Assembly: GCA_016271365.2 (NCBI GenBank)
Contig: CM057456.1
Span: 883,620,001 to 883,684,000, forward strand
Direction: 5' to 3'
DNA from: Neoceratodus forsteri
Taxonomy: Eukaryota; Chordata; Ceratodontiformes; Ceratodontidae
Length of the DNA stretch: 64,000 nt
A program made the position numbers and the translations under genes. Below the pieces are notes generated by a model. The model was not told the DNA's origin. It ran no database searches and saw only the letters and a list, made by a program, of their open reading frames with translations. This document shows positions 44,441-55,310 of the stretch, piece after piece. Within the stretch, counting starts at the first letter, position 1. The number at the start of each line of letters is the position of its first letter.

Positions 44441-45255
44441 TTCTCTTGTCTAGCAGCTTCCCATTTCTATAACTTAATCATCTCCTGCCATTCATCGAAC
44501 CCACCACAAGGGGAGGTGACTGCAGCTTCAAGTTTTCATCCCTGCTCACAGCCATCCCCTCAACCATGTGGCACTGGCATCCTTACGTGTCTTATCACCC
44601 CGATCTGTGTTTTATCTTTATTTGCATTTTTTCATATATAAATAATTTCACCCTGCCTGGTTCACTGCCCAGAGTGTTTAACCATTGCAGCCATGTGTAT
44701 TCTATATAATTCAGTAGGGCACTGGCTTGCAATCCCCATTGGTCCCTGCACTGCGTCCCTCCCCCCCAACCACGAGGTGCTGGTATCCTCGCTGGCTGCA
44801 GTTCCCGACCGTCAGCCAGGACTGCAGTAAAACCGTGGACTGGCCTTGCAGGTCAGAGCTCCTGAGAGACAAGGCTTTGCTCATCCTGAAGGAGTACAGC
44901 CCGAGAAAGGAGATCCACCAACAGAGTAATTCAGCTTGCCACTCACTCACTGCATACTGAAGTAAATGGAGTAATTTCAGGGAGCCGGATCTACTATAGA
45001 TTACCCACTGATATTTAAATTGCCAACCACTTTCCAGATCTAGAAGCAAGCTTTTGGGCCAGCTTCTCTCCCCTCAACATGGCTAATAGCATTCCCCCTG
45101 CCTGGCTGCGTTATGCATTACCTCCAAGCCAGCTTTTCACCCAGACACGGCCACAGGAGCACCAGAGCAAACAGTGACGGGGCTTCCCCAAGCTTCAGAG
45201 CAGGACAACACACCGTACCAAGCAGTCTCTAGTTAACTCCCAAATTCTCTGTTCC
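44441..45255. other. Unassigned non-coding segment
   Basis: Short frames only. I see no recognisable gene or repeat, apart from C/T-rich and generic A/T-rich sequence. Confidence 0.4.
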
Positions 45256-46173
45256 TAAAGATCAATGGCAACTATTTTACACATTGTTAAAAAAAGCCTG
45301 AATTCAAGTCCCTGTGTCATGAGTAGTGTTTTCTGAAAATGTCATGCTATTTGGTTTTGTGGTTTTCTGTAAATCAGCTTTTGTTAACTTGTTCTGCTGG
45401 GAGATGGGGGCATCAGGATGCTGTGTAGTGTTTCTAGTTATACATATACATGGTGTATTTTCACACAGAAACCATCAAAGAACTGAAATTTGTGAGTTCA
45501 TTTAGTACATGTGCCTGAAATAGCAGTGTGGCAGGCACCTGTTTGTCAATCAGAGAGGAAAAGATTTGTTCATACATGGACCTATTTATTGAGGCTACAT
45601 CAAAGATAAACTACTTGTATTAATTAAACTTTAGATTTATTTTATATCCACTAAATAAACAACCCAGTGTTGCATAGCTAGAAAACAAAACACAACATTT
45701 TGATGGGACAGAAGTCACAGCTGTGATGCAGGCAAGCTGATTTTTCAAATGCATACCAATTCAATTCAGCACTGAAACTAAAATGACCAGCTTTTTAGAA
45801 GAACAAAATTATAGATTTTCAGCTAATTCATCTGAACACATACCAGAAACTGAGTTAGTAAAAACCCTGGACAGTAAACAATTAATTCTACAAACTGTTC
45901 TAATTAGGAAATTTGCAGCTCTTCAGTCATGCAGGGACTTGCACTGCTGCAGCAGTAGCTTAGTGCAATATGATATTATCACTCTCCAAGGCTCAGTCAG
46001 AAGGACAGAAACAATCTGTTTCCAGTTAGTGAAGAACAAGTTAACAAATTCTGATGTAAATAAAACCACAAAACCAAACAGGATGACATTTTCAGGAAAC
46101 ACTACTCATGACACAGGGACTGGAATTCAGGCTTTTTTGTAACAATGTGTAAAATGGTTGCCATGGATCTTTA
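45256..46173. mobile_element. 918-bp element with 140-bp inverted termini
   Basis: The left arm (45256-45395) has GTCATGAGTAGTGTTTTCTG, TTTGGTTTTGTGGTTTTCTG and TTGTTAACTTGTTCT. It matches the reverse complement of 46033-46173 along its length with about 15 percent differences. The central 637 bp are unique and non-coding as far as I can see. The outermost bases (TTAAAGATC-type) give no clear target duplication. A non-autonomous DNA transposon or foldback is likely. Confidence 0.75.
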
Positions 46174-46264
46174 ATTTCAAACCACCTATCTTCAAAAAGG
46201 ACTGTTGGAAACATCTTGAAAATACTTACTGCACTCTACCTACACCTAGCAGATTACTATACTT

Positions 46265-46460
46265 CAAGTCTGCTGTAGGCAGCACCTGCTGGTAAGGCCC
46301 AGACACATCCACTGTGCCTCCTGGCTTACAACTGTCCTTGTATCACTACTGGCCATTGCACCAACATAAAATAATGTGCCCCACCAGGAATTGAACCCTG
46401 GCCTCCAGGCAACTGGCCAGTGCTGCATCCACAGATCTACAGGCTGACTGCTGCCTACAT
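46265..46460 (-). mobile_element. tRNA-derived SINE
   Basis: The minus strand has A box TAGATCTGTGG (46429-46439) and B box GGTTCAATTCC (46387-46397) with tRNA spacing and a GCACTGGCC stretch between them. The downstream part is unique sequence ending somewhere near 46265. Both boxes are better preserved than in the other tRNA-like fragments here. Confidence 0.55.
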
Positions 46461-47165
46461 CCCAGGTGTCCCAGGCTATACCTTACCTCTCCTTGTTCTT
46501 TGAAAGCTCCTGGAACCTGTAGATACTTGGGCTTCTTCTTCTTCTTCCAACCTGAGGTAGAAGAGAAAGAGGCCAAACCTCTCAGGGGCAGCCCTTTTTA
46601 TGGGCTATGTTCATCCTTCTCCCCCAGGCCCCAACCCACCTACCCCCTGGGAACTCCTACCTACCTACCACCGCTGCCCCAGTGGGTGGCTACCTTCTAT
46701 CCTTTCTGCTCACCCAGGTGTCACTCAGTCCATGCCCACAGACAAAGCCCTGCCTGCTGTGATACCTGGTAGGCTCCTTCATTACGGGCATTAGACATGA
46801 CAAAACTGCACTCAAACAGCTGGTTGTCTTTTAGTTTCTTGCAACAGACACAGAGCAGGAAAAGAAAAAAAAATCTTTACAGAACTCAACAATGTGGCAG
46901 TCTCCATGGCTTCTTCATAGATGAAAGAGAATAGCACCCCAAATGACATCACCAGGGGGGAGACATGCTGATTACCACAGGGAACAGCAGATTTCAACAT
47001 CTAGCAGTGTGGCTGAAGCAGAACACACAACAAATTTAAAAAAATGGTATGAAATGTTAGATTTTCATATAAAACACCAGGTAGAAAATGTTCTTATAAC
47101 AGCATTTAATGAATGATGCTAACAGTTTAAGTTCTATAAATTTCATTGCACAAGATCTCTATTAT
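46461..47165. other. Unassigned non-coding segment
   Basis: C-rich, then A/T-rich sequence with no credible coding frame and no recognised element. Confidence 0.4.
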
Positions 47166-47353
47166 GTACTCACTGTAGGACAGAAGGGAGGGGGATATGA
47201 TTGAAACCTTTAAGTACCTCAAAGGTATAAATAAGGTGGATCTTGGTAACCTCTTCAGCATGAGTGAGAACAGGAGCACAAGAGGGCACAGCTACAAACT
47301 AAGGGGTGAGGTTTAAAAAAGGAGTCAGGAGACACTTCTTTACAGAGCAGGTG
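47166..47353 (+). pseudogene. CR1-like LINE fragment, C-terminal part
   Basis: Reads DMIETFKYLKGINKVDLGNL and SENRSTRGHSYKLRG, then after a frameshift RRHFFTEQVY. This is the last part of the LINE polymerase. It stops exactly where RT sequence from a second copy begins. Confidence 0.75.
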
Positions 47354-48350
47354 TACTGGACAAGCAGGGTGCCACAGGGTTCAGTATTGGGCTCAGTCCT
47401 GTTCAACATCTTCATAAGTGACATTGCAGAAGAGCTTGATGGGAAGATATGCCTTTTTGCAGATTACAGTAGGATTTGTAACAGGGTGGATACTCAGGAG
47501 GGTGGTGGAGAAAATGAGAAGGGACCTTAGAAAACCTGAGGAGTGGTCAAGGTATGGCAGCTGGAGTTCAGTGTTAAAAAGTGTAAAATTGTGCACCTGG
47601 GGCATAGAAGCCAAGGAGCTGAGCATAAAATGGTAGGGAGTACTGCCGGTCACTGAGAAGGACAGGGATCTAGCGGTTATAATATCTGATGACTTCAAAG
47701 TTGCAGGTCAGTGTGGCAAGGCAGTGGGCAGTGCCAGAGGGTTACTGGAGTGCATAGTGAGAGGTATCACAAGCAGAAGGGGAGAGGTGATAATACCACT
47801 GTATAGATCATTGGTGAGGCTGCACCTTGAATATTGTGTACAGTTCTGGAGACTGCATCTCAGAAAAGATATGGGCATGGTAGAGGCAGTCCAGAGGAGG
47901 GCAACTAAAATGGTACATGAGTTGCATGAGAAACCATACGATGAGACACTGAAGGATCTCATATGCACACCCTGGAGGAGAGGAGGGAAAGGGGGACATG
48001 ATAGTGAACTACAAGTACTTGACGGGAGTGAACCAGTACAGGTGGAGGAGCCTTTTTCAAATGAAAAAGTGGAACAGAACAAGAGGGCATGCAACAAAGT
48101 TAGAAGGGGGGGGAGTTATGAGGGATGCAAGGAAATACTACTTCACTGATAGAGTGGTGAATGCCTGGAACACCCTGCTACAAAAGATAGTAGGGGCAAC
48201 AAAATGTGGGGTATTTCAAACATGCAAGGAATAGATGTAGGGGAATACTACTATGTAAAAGGGGGTGGATGGTTGCCAGGTCTGCTGGGACAGAATAGGC
48301 AGGAAATAACTGGGCAGACTGGGTGGGCAGAGTGGTCCTTTCCTGCTGAC
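47354..48350 (+). pseudogene. CR1-like LINE fragment, RT to 3' tail
   Basis: Begins at the RT box SRVPQGSVLGSVLFNIFISD and the catalytic LFADYS (ADD changed to ADY). It continues with VIIPLYRSLVRLHLEYCVQF, VEAVQRRATKMVHEL, FTDRVVNAWNTL and a 3' tail GGGCAGACTGGGTGGGCAGA ... CTCTGTATC. Several frameshifts. Same LINE group as 31804-34563 but a different copy. Confidence 0.8.
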
Positions 48351-48604
48351 AAATTCTTTGCTTCTCTGTATCAAGGATGAATGAACTGCTGGCTGAGGTT
48401 GTCAACCATAAGATGCTCAGTGGATTCAGGAGGAGGTGGGACAAGGCAAAGGAGAGGTTTTGGGTTAAAGGGAAGGGGGGACCCTCTGTGAACAACTGTG
48501 ACAGGGGGCCCACATCGAACAGACTAGATAGACCATAGTACCACCTTCTGCTGGCAGACTTATATGCTCGTGTTTGCTTACACTATGGTATTATTTCACA
48601 AGCA
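48351..48604. other. Unassigned segment, possible LINE 3' tail
   Basis: The stretch near 48515-48570 (AGACTAGATAGACCATAGTA, CTTCTGCTGGCAGACTTATA) resembles the tail style of LINEs of this group. Not provable here. Confidence 0.3.
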
Positions 48605-48960
48605 TAGTTAGGATTGAGCAGAGTGCTCAATGTGGACCCCCAATTTTGCACCTTAAGAACTTTGGTGATGTTCAATGAAGTTGCACAAAATTCAGCATGC
48701 GTATTCCGAGGGCAAGACCTCGAGACGTGGGAAGTTTCATGATGGATACGTATCTGGATTCCAAGGTCCAGCAATGTTGAAAATACATAAAAAGTACAAT
48801 TTCTGGCTATTTGTTTACTCTCACCTACAGCCAAGATGGTATGAAATTTTGTTCCAAAACTTTCTGGGCTGAAGGGGCTTGTGCCAAGGCTGTGAATTTC
48901 AGTGATTTTTGAGAAAAAAATATTAATCAGTTCCAGAATTATAAGGTCTTGAAATATGGC
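48605..48960 (+). repeat. Old dispersed repeat, copy A
   Basis: Aligns along about 350 bp with 59437-59785: ATAGTTAGG, CAATTTTGCAC, GCATGCG, AAGTTTCAT, AGATGGTATG and AATATTAATC fall in the same order. Divergence is high. The family is unknown. Confidence 0.6.
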
Positions 48961-50189
48961 TTCTGCGCATGCTTTGTAGGGTTTTCTGATAACCCCCGAT
49001 ACAACCCATAAATTTACCTTTCGTGAGTTGTTTTCAGGTCATGACTAATTGTGTTTTTGGGTCATGAGAAACAATTTTAGGGCATGATGGCTACCTTCTT
49101 TTTTTTAAGTTAAAAAATACATAAACATGATGTCTTTTCAAAATACACCTCTACATTTGTAAAAGGGACCTATTCAACTATATTCTTGTTTGTTTTTTAG
49201 AAAATACCCCAGAAATGCCTTTCCGGAGCACCCCAAAAATCTGGGGGCAGCTTAGCTAGAGGTCCGATTTATGGGTTGTGAGGCAAGAATTCTTTGGTTG
49301 CAGGTAAGGTGAAGCAACTAAAGAATTTTCGGTTCTTGCTTCAAGAGGACAGGAAATGAGTTTCTGAGTCTTGTTTTCTAGTAACACATAACAACAAAGT
49401 CTTTTAGCTGTGATAATCCTGTATACTGTAGATCAAACTTGTGTTTTAGAAATGTACTTTAATTGATATCTATATGGCATCTTTCCGATGCAACGTGAGC
49501 ACATTACCTGTTTTGCAGTTTTAACCTTTGCCTGCAAGAATCCCGAGTATTTTTAAGACAAACTGCATTCATGCCAGACATACCAGGCTGGCAGACAGAA
49601 AGAGAGAGAGCACAGAGCTGGATAAGGCAGAAGAAAAAAGCAAGGAGCAAGGCCAGGCTTTTATTCTTTTTTTATTTAATGTTACTGGATATTTATTTAA
49701 AACCAAGTAACTAAATAAAGGAAAGGAGAGCCCTGGCAGGGATTTGTATCCAGGTCTATGAGTAAGTCCAAAATACCTGGGTTCAGATCACAGCTAGTGC
49801 GATTATGTTTCTGTCTTCTAAATTTGACTTCAAATGTATACATATGCTACACTTCTAATTAATCTGATTCAGTCCCACCTTCTGTAAGCCCAGCCTCCAC
49901 CTCTCCTCCAGACTCTTTTTAAATTCATTCCATCCTCCTGCTGCTTTTCTTGCCTAATGTCTGCAAATTGATCAGTAACAGGATTTTTTTCACTCTTGCT
50001 CTCGCCCTCTCTTCCACTCTTTCCTAATGCCTACAAGCTTTTTATGGTTTGCACTTCTAGGATGTAGTAAACAGTTTGCTATCCCAGTCTTTCACACTCT
50101 TGCTGGCATTTTCTGAGGTAACTGACTGCTCAGTGCATGCAGTGCACCAGTCTTCACATTAATTGGGCCTGTATGAGGCCAAATAAGAA
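48961..50189. other. Unassigned non-coding A/T-rich segment
   Basis: No supported gene. The only hint of structure is ACAACCCATAAATTTACC at about 49001-49020 and an inverted match GATTTATGGGTTGTGAGG at about 49265-49283, perhaps ends of a short element. Confidence 0.35.
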
Positions 50190-50900
50190 TACTGATAGCG
50201 CTGATGATGCTGCAGTGATATCGGAACTGAACAAGTGTCTGTGAACTCCAGGAGTGGATGGCAGCCAGCTGGCTTAAACTGAACCCCTTGAAGATGAAGT
50301 TGATACTAGTGGAACTGGGTTGGTCGAGTTCTGCAATGTTGAGTAGCAGCACCTTCCTTCCTGTGTTAGGTGGTGTGACACTTCAAGCTGCAGATAGGGT
50401 AAGGAATCTAGGCGTCACTGTGGACTCCAAGCTGACCCTAGAATACCAGGTGTCGGCTGTTGTCCACAGTGGCTTTTATCACCTGTGAAATATAACACAC
50501 GGATCAAGTCCTATCTTGAGTGGGTTGACCAGTCAACATAGGTGGATGATTTAGTCATGTTAAGGTTGAATTACTGCAGCATTCTTTACCTTGGGTTATC
50601 TGCAAGGCAGCTGTGCCATTTGCAGCTAGTCCAAATGCAGCAGTCCGGCTATTTGCAGGAACTTGTCAGTCGAGTATATCACATCAGTTCTGCGTGCTCT
50701 GCATTGGCTGCCAGTGTGGTGGCACATCAGATTCAAGATATGCTTGCTCACATACAAGGCCCTCCATGGACTGGGTTCACGCTACCTGAGAGACCTCCTG
50801 GAGAGAGACTTTCTGGAGCCTTATGCTCCTGGTCACCCCTTCCAGTCAGGGGAAGCAGGCCTCTTGTTGGTACCAAGGTCTTAATAGTCAGAGATGAGTG
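50190..50900 (+). pseudogene. L2-like LINE fragment, RT end to C-terminal domain
   Basis: Starts at an ADDAAVISELNKCL motif (the RT catalytic box remnant), then EWMAASWLKLNPLKMKLILV, DRVRNLGVTVDSKLTLEYQV and HSGFYHL. Later frames give LRLNYCSILYLGLSARQL, LRALHWLPVWWHIRFKICLL and TYKALHGLGSRYLRDLL. These are the standard C-terminal motifs of L2-type elements. At least four frameshifts or stops. Confidence 0.75.
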
Positions 50901-51599
50901 ATGGGCTTCAACCTCACTGGTTAAAATCAGCCTGGATGGCTGGCCCACTGGCACTGAGGGCTGAGGCGCTGACAAGTGCCTTACCTTGCATCATGCTGGT
51001 GTCCCGAGTTTGGTTTTGAGCTTGTGTTGTGGGTGGTTGGCTGGGGGGGGGGGCAGGAGCAGGATTGAGCAAGTCACTGGGCAACTCTTCTATACCAGGG
51101 AGGGATGACTAGCTGTCCCTGTCTTGGCTGACACTTAGTGGAGGGCAGGTGTCAGAGCACAGATATAGGAAAGCTGATGTAATATTGGGAGGGTGGATGG
51201 GGAAGTGGGCTGGGAGTGCATGGACGCCTCCGTGCACATCCACTCATCACTTGCCATGCCCTCAGATTTGGGAGAAAAATTTGTAGAAAATGGATTGGCA
51301 CGACAGGGAACATATAATGCTCGTGCACACCACACCACCATCTGCCACATCACTGGAGCCTGCAGCAATGACTGGACTGTACTTCAGGAGGGAGGATGGA
51401 CCTCACTCTCCTGACCATGCCACGGGGGAAGATCCATGGGGGGCACCAAGCTGCTAGGTATGCCGATGAGATTGGGATGATGGGGTTGTGGAAGCACCAG
51501 CAGAAGGGAGCCTGCTCCACCGTGGCTGAAGAAGTTAAACAGATAATTAAAAAACAGCCTGGTGTTGTCCAGACAAAGAGAGAGAGAGACCTAAACAAG
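50901..51599. other. Unassigned segment with one unrecognised frame
   Basis: A plus-strand frame at 51193-51414 and another at 51396-51629 give unremarkable protein-like strings (for example VAEEVKQIIKKQPGVVQ) that I do not recognise. There is a short AG repeat at about 51576-51588. No firm call. Confidence 0.3.
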
Positions 51600-52068
51600 C
51601 AATTAGGGAATAAAACCCCAATCTTGTAGCACTTGACCCCAGTGCACACTAGCATCAAAAAACATTACAGAAGTTTTCCTCAAATGTGGGCAAAATTGCC
51701 TTATTAGTTCCATGCAAGGTTGTGTCTATTGAAAGTGCTCAGTATACATAGCAAACAGTGCAGAGTGCAATCATGGTGGTGGCAGTAACAACAAATACTA
51801 AAATTGCAAAACAAACATTACACCAGCACTCAGGGAGAGGGCCAGCGTAATGTGTGTTTTGCAATTTTAATATTTCCTTTTCCTGCCACCATCCTAAAAG
51901 CACCCTGTACTGTTTGCTACACGTACTGAATACTTTCAATAGACACAGCCTCGCATGGAACTAATAAAGCAATGTTGCCCGTATTTGAGGTAAGCATCTG
52001 TAATGTTTTTTGTTGCAAGTGTGCATTGCAGTCAAGTGCTACGGGATTGGGTTTTATTCCCCAATTGT
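51600..52068. mobile_element. Long palindromic foldback, two 222-bp arms and a 25-nt loop
   Basis: The left arm, 51600-51821, runs from AATTAGGGAATAAAACCCC to AAAATTGCAAAACAAACATT. Its reverse complement is 51847-52068, with roughly 12 percent differences spread along the arm. The loop is 51822-51846. Blocks such as TTATTAGTTCCATGC and GTGTCTATTGAAAGT are identical in both arms. It encodes nothing. It could be a hairpin MITE or an inverted duplication, and would make a long dsRNA if transcribed. Confidence 0.88.
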
Positions 52069-52089
52069 TAGTTTTCTTACTGAGGTCTT

Positions 52090-52245
52090 GACTGAATTCC
52101 TCTGTGATAGGGCAATTGGGGTCACTGCTCCAATTTTATGGAACATCCTTCCTTGGGAAATAAGAGATGCTCCATCAGTGACCACCTTTAAAAAGTCCCA
52201 AAAAAACATCTATTTCCTTTATGTTTTGGGCCTGGCTCTGTAACT
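52090..52245 (+). pseudogene. L2-like LINE C-terminal fragment
   Basis: CDRAIGVTAPILWNILPWEI then RDAPSVTTFKKSQKNIYF matches the last motif of L2-type polymerases (DRAFSVAAPRLWNSLP-like). It lies on the same strand as, and downstream of, 50190-50900. It may be the end of the same copy split by the foldback, or a separate copy. Confidence 0.6.
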
Positions 52246-52281
52246 TAATGTCATAACTTATATTTTATTATTTTGAAATAA

Positions 52282-52786
52282 CTGGGGAGTGTTTTCTCCC
52301 ATTGAGAAACTGCGTTATAATTCGCCGTTATAACCCGCACCGGATTTTTCTCGCTGTGCACATGCACACACTGCTTCTTCTTGCTCACTATTCCTGGAAA
52401 TGCTCCCTCACAGTCTTTCTTACCGGCGAGTACCGGAGAAACAAGAAATAGTACAACTTTTTGCTCCTGCTCCTCCTTTAAGCACACCAGTTGGCCTCTC
52501 TGAGTCTTCACACCTTCCCGACTCGTACATATTGGCGCTCGTCAATCTTGCAGCTGCTGCCACCGACTCTCCATCTCTCGCACTGATCCCTGGTCTCATA
52601 ACATCAGCTTGGGGCTAATCTCTCAATTACAGTGTGGGATTTTTTTTTTTAAATCTCCTGGCAAGCAGGTGAAACAAAATCACTCTGTAGGGATGAAACA
52701 ACAAGCTAGTATTCTAAACACCATCTCCATCTACTGGCCAAACTGTCACATTTAAAAAAGGATACAGCTGAGAAAACACTCCCCAG
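52282..52786. mobile_element. DNA-transposon-like element, 505 bp, with 17-bp perfect inverted termini
   Basis: CTGGGGAGTGTTTTCTC at 52282-52298 and its exact reverse complement at 52770-52786. The interior is non-coding. Target duplication is unclear, so the superfamily is open. Confidence 0.6.
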
Positions 52787-52801
52787 CAATTACATAAAGC
52801 A

Positions 52802-52955
52802 ATGTATGTGGGTGAGTGTATAAACGAGAATTTAAAGCCCACCCTCAGTATGGGATGCTTTAATAAACCCCTCCGGCTTCGCCCTCGGGGTTTATGTAGC
52901 ATCCCACACCTCGGGTGGGCATTAAATTCTCGTTATACACTGACCCCCATACATT
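52802..52955. repeat. Foldback with about 65-bp arms and a GGCTTCGCC loop
   Basis: The left arm has ATGTATGTGGG, GAGAATTTAA, GGGATGCTTTAATAAACCC. The right arm has GGTTTATGTAGCATCCC, TTAAATTCTC and CCCCCATACAT. A half copy of the right arm, in inverted orientation, is at 61670-61735. Confidence 0.75.
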
Positions 52956-53399
52956 ATTGTATATATTGCATTTTGTTTATCCCCCAGAGCCTCCCAGATT
53001 GTGCATCATATACATAACACTGTCTCACCTTGACTTCAGTTTACATAATAATAAATGTTTAATAGGTGATTTTTCCATCAGTCAGTGATATTTTTCTGTT
53101 TTACACTACAGTTTAATCATGCAGGATCCCTCAGGTTTCAGCTTAGTGTATGCTATGAGGATGTGCTCTCTCTTATCTGTCACTGGCTTTTTCAGTTTTT
53201 CAGTTTTACAGTGAAATGGAGTGAAACTGTCCAGTATATTCTTTCATACTTTTCTCAATGAAAATTGGCAAAAAAAAAAAATCAGAGTAAACTGACAGTA
53301 TAACATTATTTTTCTGCATGAGATCAAAAGTAGTATTGCTGTGACAGCTGGAGGTCGCTCACAAAAATAGAAGGATAAAGTATGTCTGTAATTGTTGCT
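52956..53399. other. Unassigned A/T-rich segment
   Basis: No gene or recognised repeat seen. Confidence 0.35.
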
Positions 53400-54420
53400 T
53401 GCAGGTCCACTTTCCCCTGCCCATATGTAGCAACACCCGGGTGCCCACCCCTGGTGTCACCGAACATTCCACATCCGTACCTGTAAGAAAGAAAACTACT
53501 GTATAGCAGATTATATTAGCTTTCTGTTTATATTAGCTATATTTGCTGAAAGCAAAGAACCACTAATATAAACAGACCATTAATATAATCTACCATATAA
53601 CACTCGAGCAGTTGGCGCCGCGTAAATATATCAGGTGCTATTACGTACAACAGGAGTTGTCGCACTGAATATATCAGGTGCTAATATTAACTGCTATACA
53701 GTATCTCTCCTTGTGTTTTCTTTTTCTTTAAGTCCTGAAACAAATAAAACCATCCATCACTGTATTTTGTGGCCTTTCCTGAACCTGAGCCCCTACCCCA
53801 CCACTCAGCACCCACACCACTCTCACACACTCACTTGCCTACAGAATTTCCAGCACCATAATCCACTCTCTGCGATGAAAGACGTCCTCCTCCTTGAACT
53901 GCAACTGCAAACTGAGGAAATGTGGTAAGTGCATTCAGTTTATTTTCAATGTGTTTTGTACTTTTACTCATAACATTGTCATTTTTAAATGTGTTTAATC
54001 ACATTTTCAACATGGCTATTTTGAGACCCCACCTCATGAGCAAGGTTGCTTCAAAAGGGACTTTTGCAGTCACTCTGCAAAATCACCCTTCAGGCGGGAT
54101 TTGAATATTTTTACCTACCGGGTTCATTAAGTGGGCTTGTAAAAAGACTATGTTCAAAATTTAGGGTCAAAATATTAAAAAACAACGTTTTGAATGTACT
54201 TTATAATTTTTCAATGCTCGCTTATACCTTTGATAATTTTCTGTATTTTGACTTCAAATTTTCAGCATAGTCATTTGTTCACACCACATCATGAACATGA
54301 TAGGTGTCATTTTTCAAATCTGATATTTCAACCAGTATTTTATAAATTACACCTGTCATATTCAGAAGATGGGGTCATAAAATGACTATGTTGAAAATGT
54401 GGGGTCAAGATGTTTAAATT
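53400..54420 (+). repeat. Diverged single copy related to the macrosatellite unit
   Basis: Shares the order of landmarks of the array unit: an ACCTGTAAGAAAGAAAAC stretch, a CTGAAACAAATAAAACC segment, a GAACTGCAAC ... GAGGAAATGTGGTAA segment, CATTTTCAACAT, GACCCCACCTCATGA, GCAGTCACTCTGCAAAATCACCC, and ending with AAAATGACTATGTTGAAAAT. Similarity is low and interrupted by a MITE at 53497-53703. It implies that the unit derives from an older dispersed repeat. Confidence 0.6.
53497..53703. mobile_element. MITE with TACTGTATAGCAG inverted termini
   Basis: TACTGTATAGCAG at 53497-53509 and its exact reverse complement at 53691-53703, continuing imperfectly inward (TTATATTAGC versus TTAATATTAGC). 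TA lies at both tips, consistent with a Tc1/mariner-type TA duplication around CTGTATAGCAG. The left half also holds a secondary hairpin (53509-53593) with CTGTTTATATTAG arms. Confidence 0.6.
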
Positions 54421-54695
54421 TTTTTATAAAGAAACATTGTGTGCATGGCTAGCCTTTGGTCCAGCAGGTAGTGCATTTTGATCTTGTGCCAGTCTGCTGA
54501 GTTTTGGGGCAATCTCAGTGAACCAACTAGATGGGCTGAGATGGGGAGCACTGCTGTATGGCACCACCCACAGCCTGGGAAGGGACGGTGCAGTATTGGC
54601 CGCATGCGTACCAAGTGACCATATGGTGAAGAGAAGTCTTCTTTTGGCATAGTGCTCAGAGGGCCCTGTACCTCTGCAGCCATAGCTGCACAGAA

Positions 54696-55310
54696 GTGCA
54701 GGGCCCTGAGAACCCTACACTTCTGCATCTGAATGGACTCTTGGTCTTGTGCATCTACATATGTGCCTCTCTGGAGGTCTCCCTGGTCTGTTCCTCTTCA
54801 GAGGAGGAGGACTGGGATGATCCTGACTGGCATCCTGACTCATCAGAGCTCCAAGGCTTATCTCTACCCTGCTCCAGGATCTCTGAGCCCTGGGAATCTT
54901 CCACAGGAGCCGGTGCTCTCTTTTCTCTTGCCGGCGTAGTGGTTGGCACCGGGGATGGCACCATAGCTGTCACCACGGTAGGTGCCTGGGTTGGTGCAGG
55001 AGTCTGTGCTAGGGTCAGTGCCATGGCCAGAACTGTGGTGGATTCTGGTGCTGATTGCAGCACTGTGGTCAGTGCCAGGGATGGTGCCAGTGCCATTTCC
55101 AGTGCCGGTGGGGAGGTCAACACCAGTTCCATGTTCGGTATTGATGCCAGTGCCAGGTCCGATGTTGGTGCCACTAGTGGCATCATTTTGGACCCCAGTA
55201 CTATGTCAGGGTGCGAGGCAGTTTCCAGCACCTCTTCGGGTGTGGGGGGGCACCTCAGCTCTCCAGTCCTTAGGCTTAGAGGTTCCCCTGAGGAGCAGAT
55301 CCCTCTCTGA
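54696..55310 (+). pseudogene. Low-complexity ORF, possible DIRS-3 gag region
   Basis: 204 codons. An acidic Ser/Glu/Asp start (SSSEEEDWDDPDWHPDSSEL) is followed by a Gly/Ala/Val/Thr-rich tract encoded by repeated GGTGCCAGTGCC-like DNA, so the minus-strand frame is also open (54755-55342) by the same low complexity. Acidic then Gly/Thr-repeat regions occur in some DIRS gag proteins. Assignment rests mainly on the DIRS-like termini downstream. Confidence 0.35.

Noticed and set aside
51193..51629. Two overlapping plus-strand frames as a small host gene
   Set aside because: No recognisable domain, no splice or start context that I can defend, and it is hemmed in by LINE and foldback sequence.
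54440..54530. Possible tRNA-derived head (TGGTCCAGCAGG A-box-like)
   Set aside because: No acceptable B box at the right distance on either strand.
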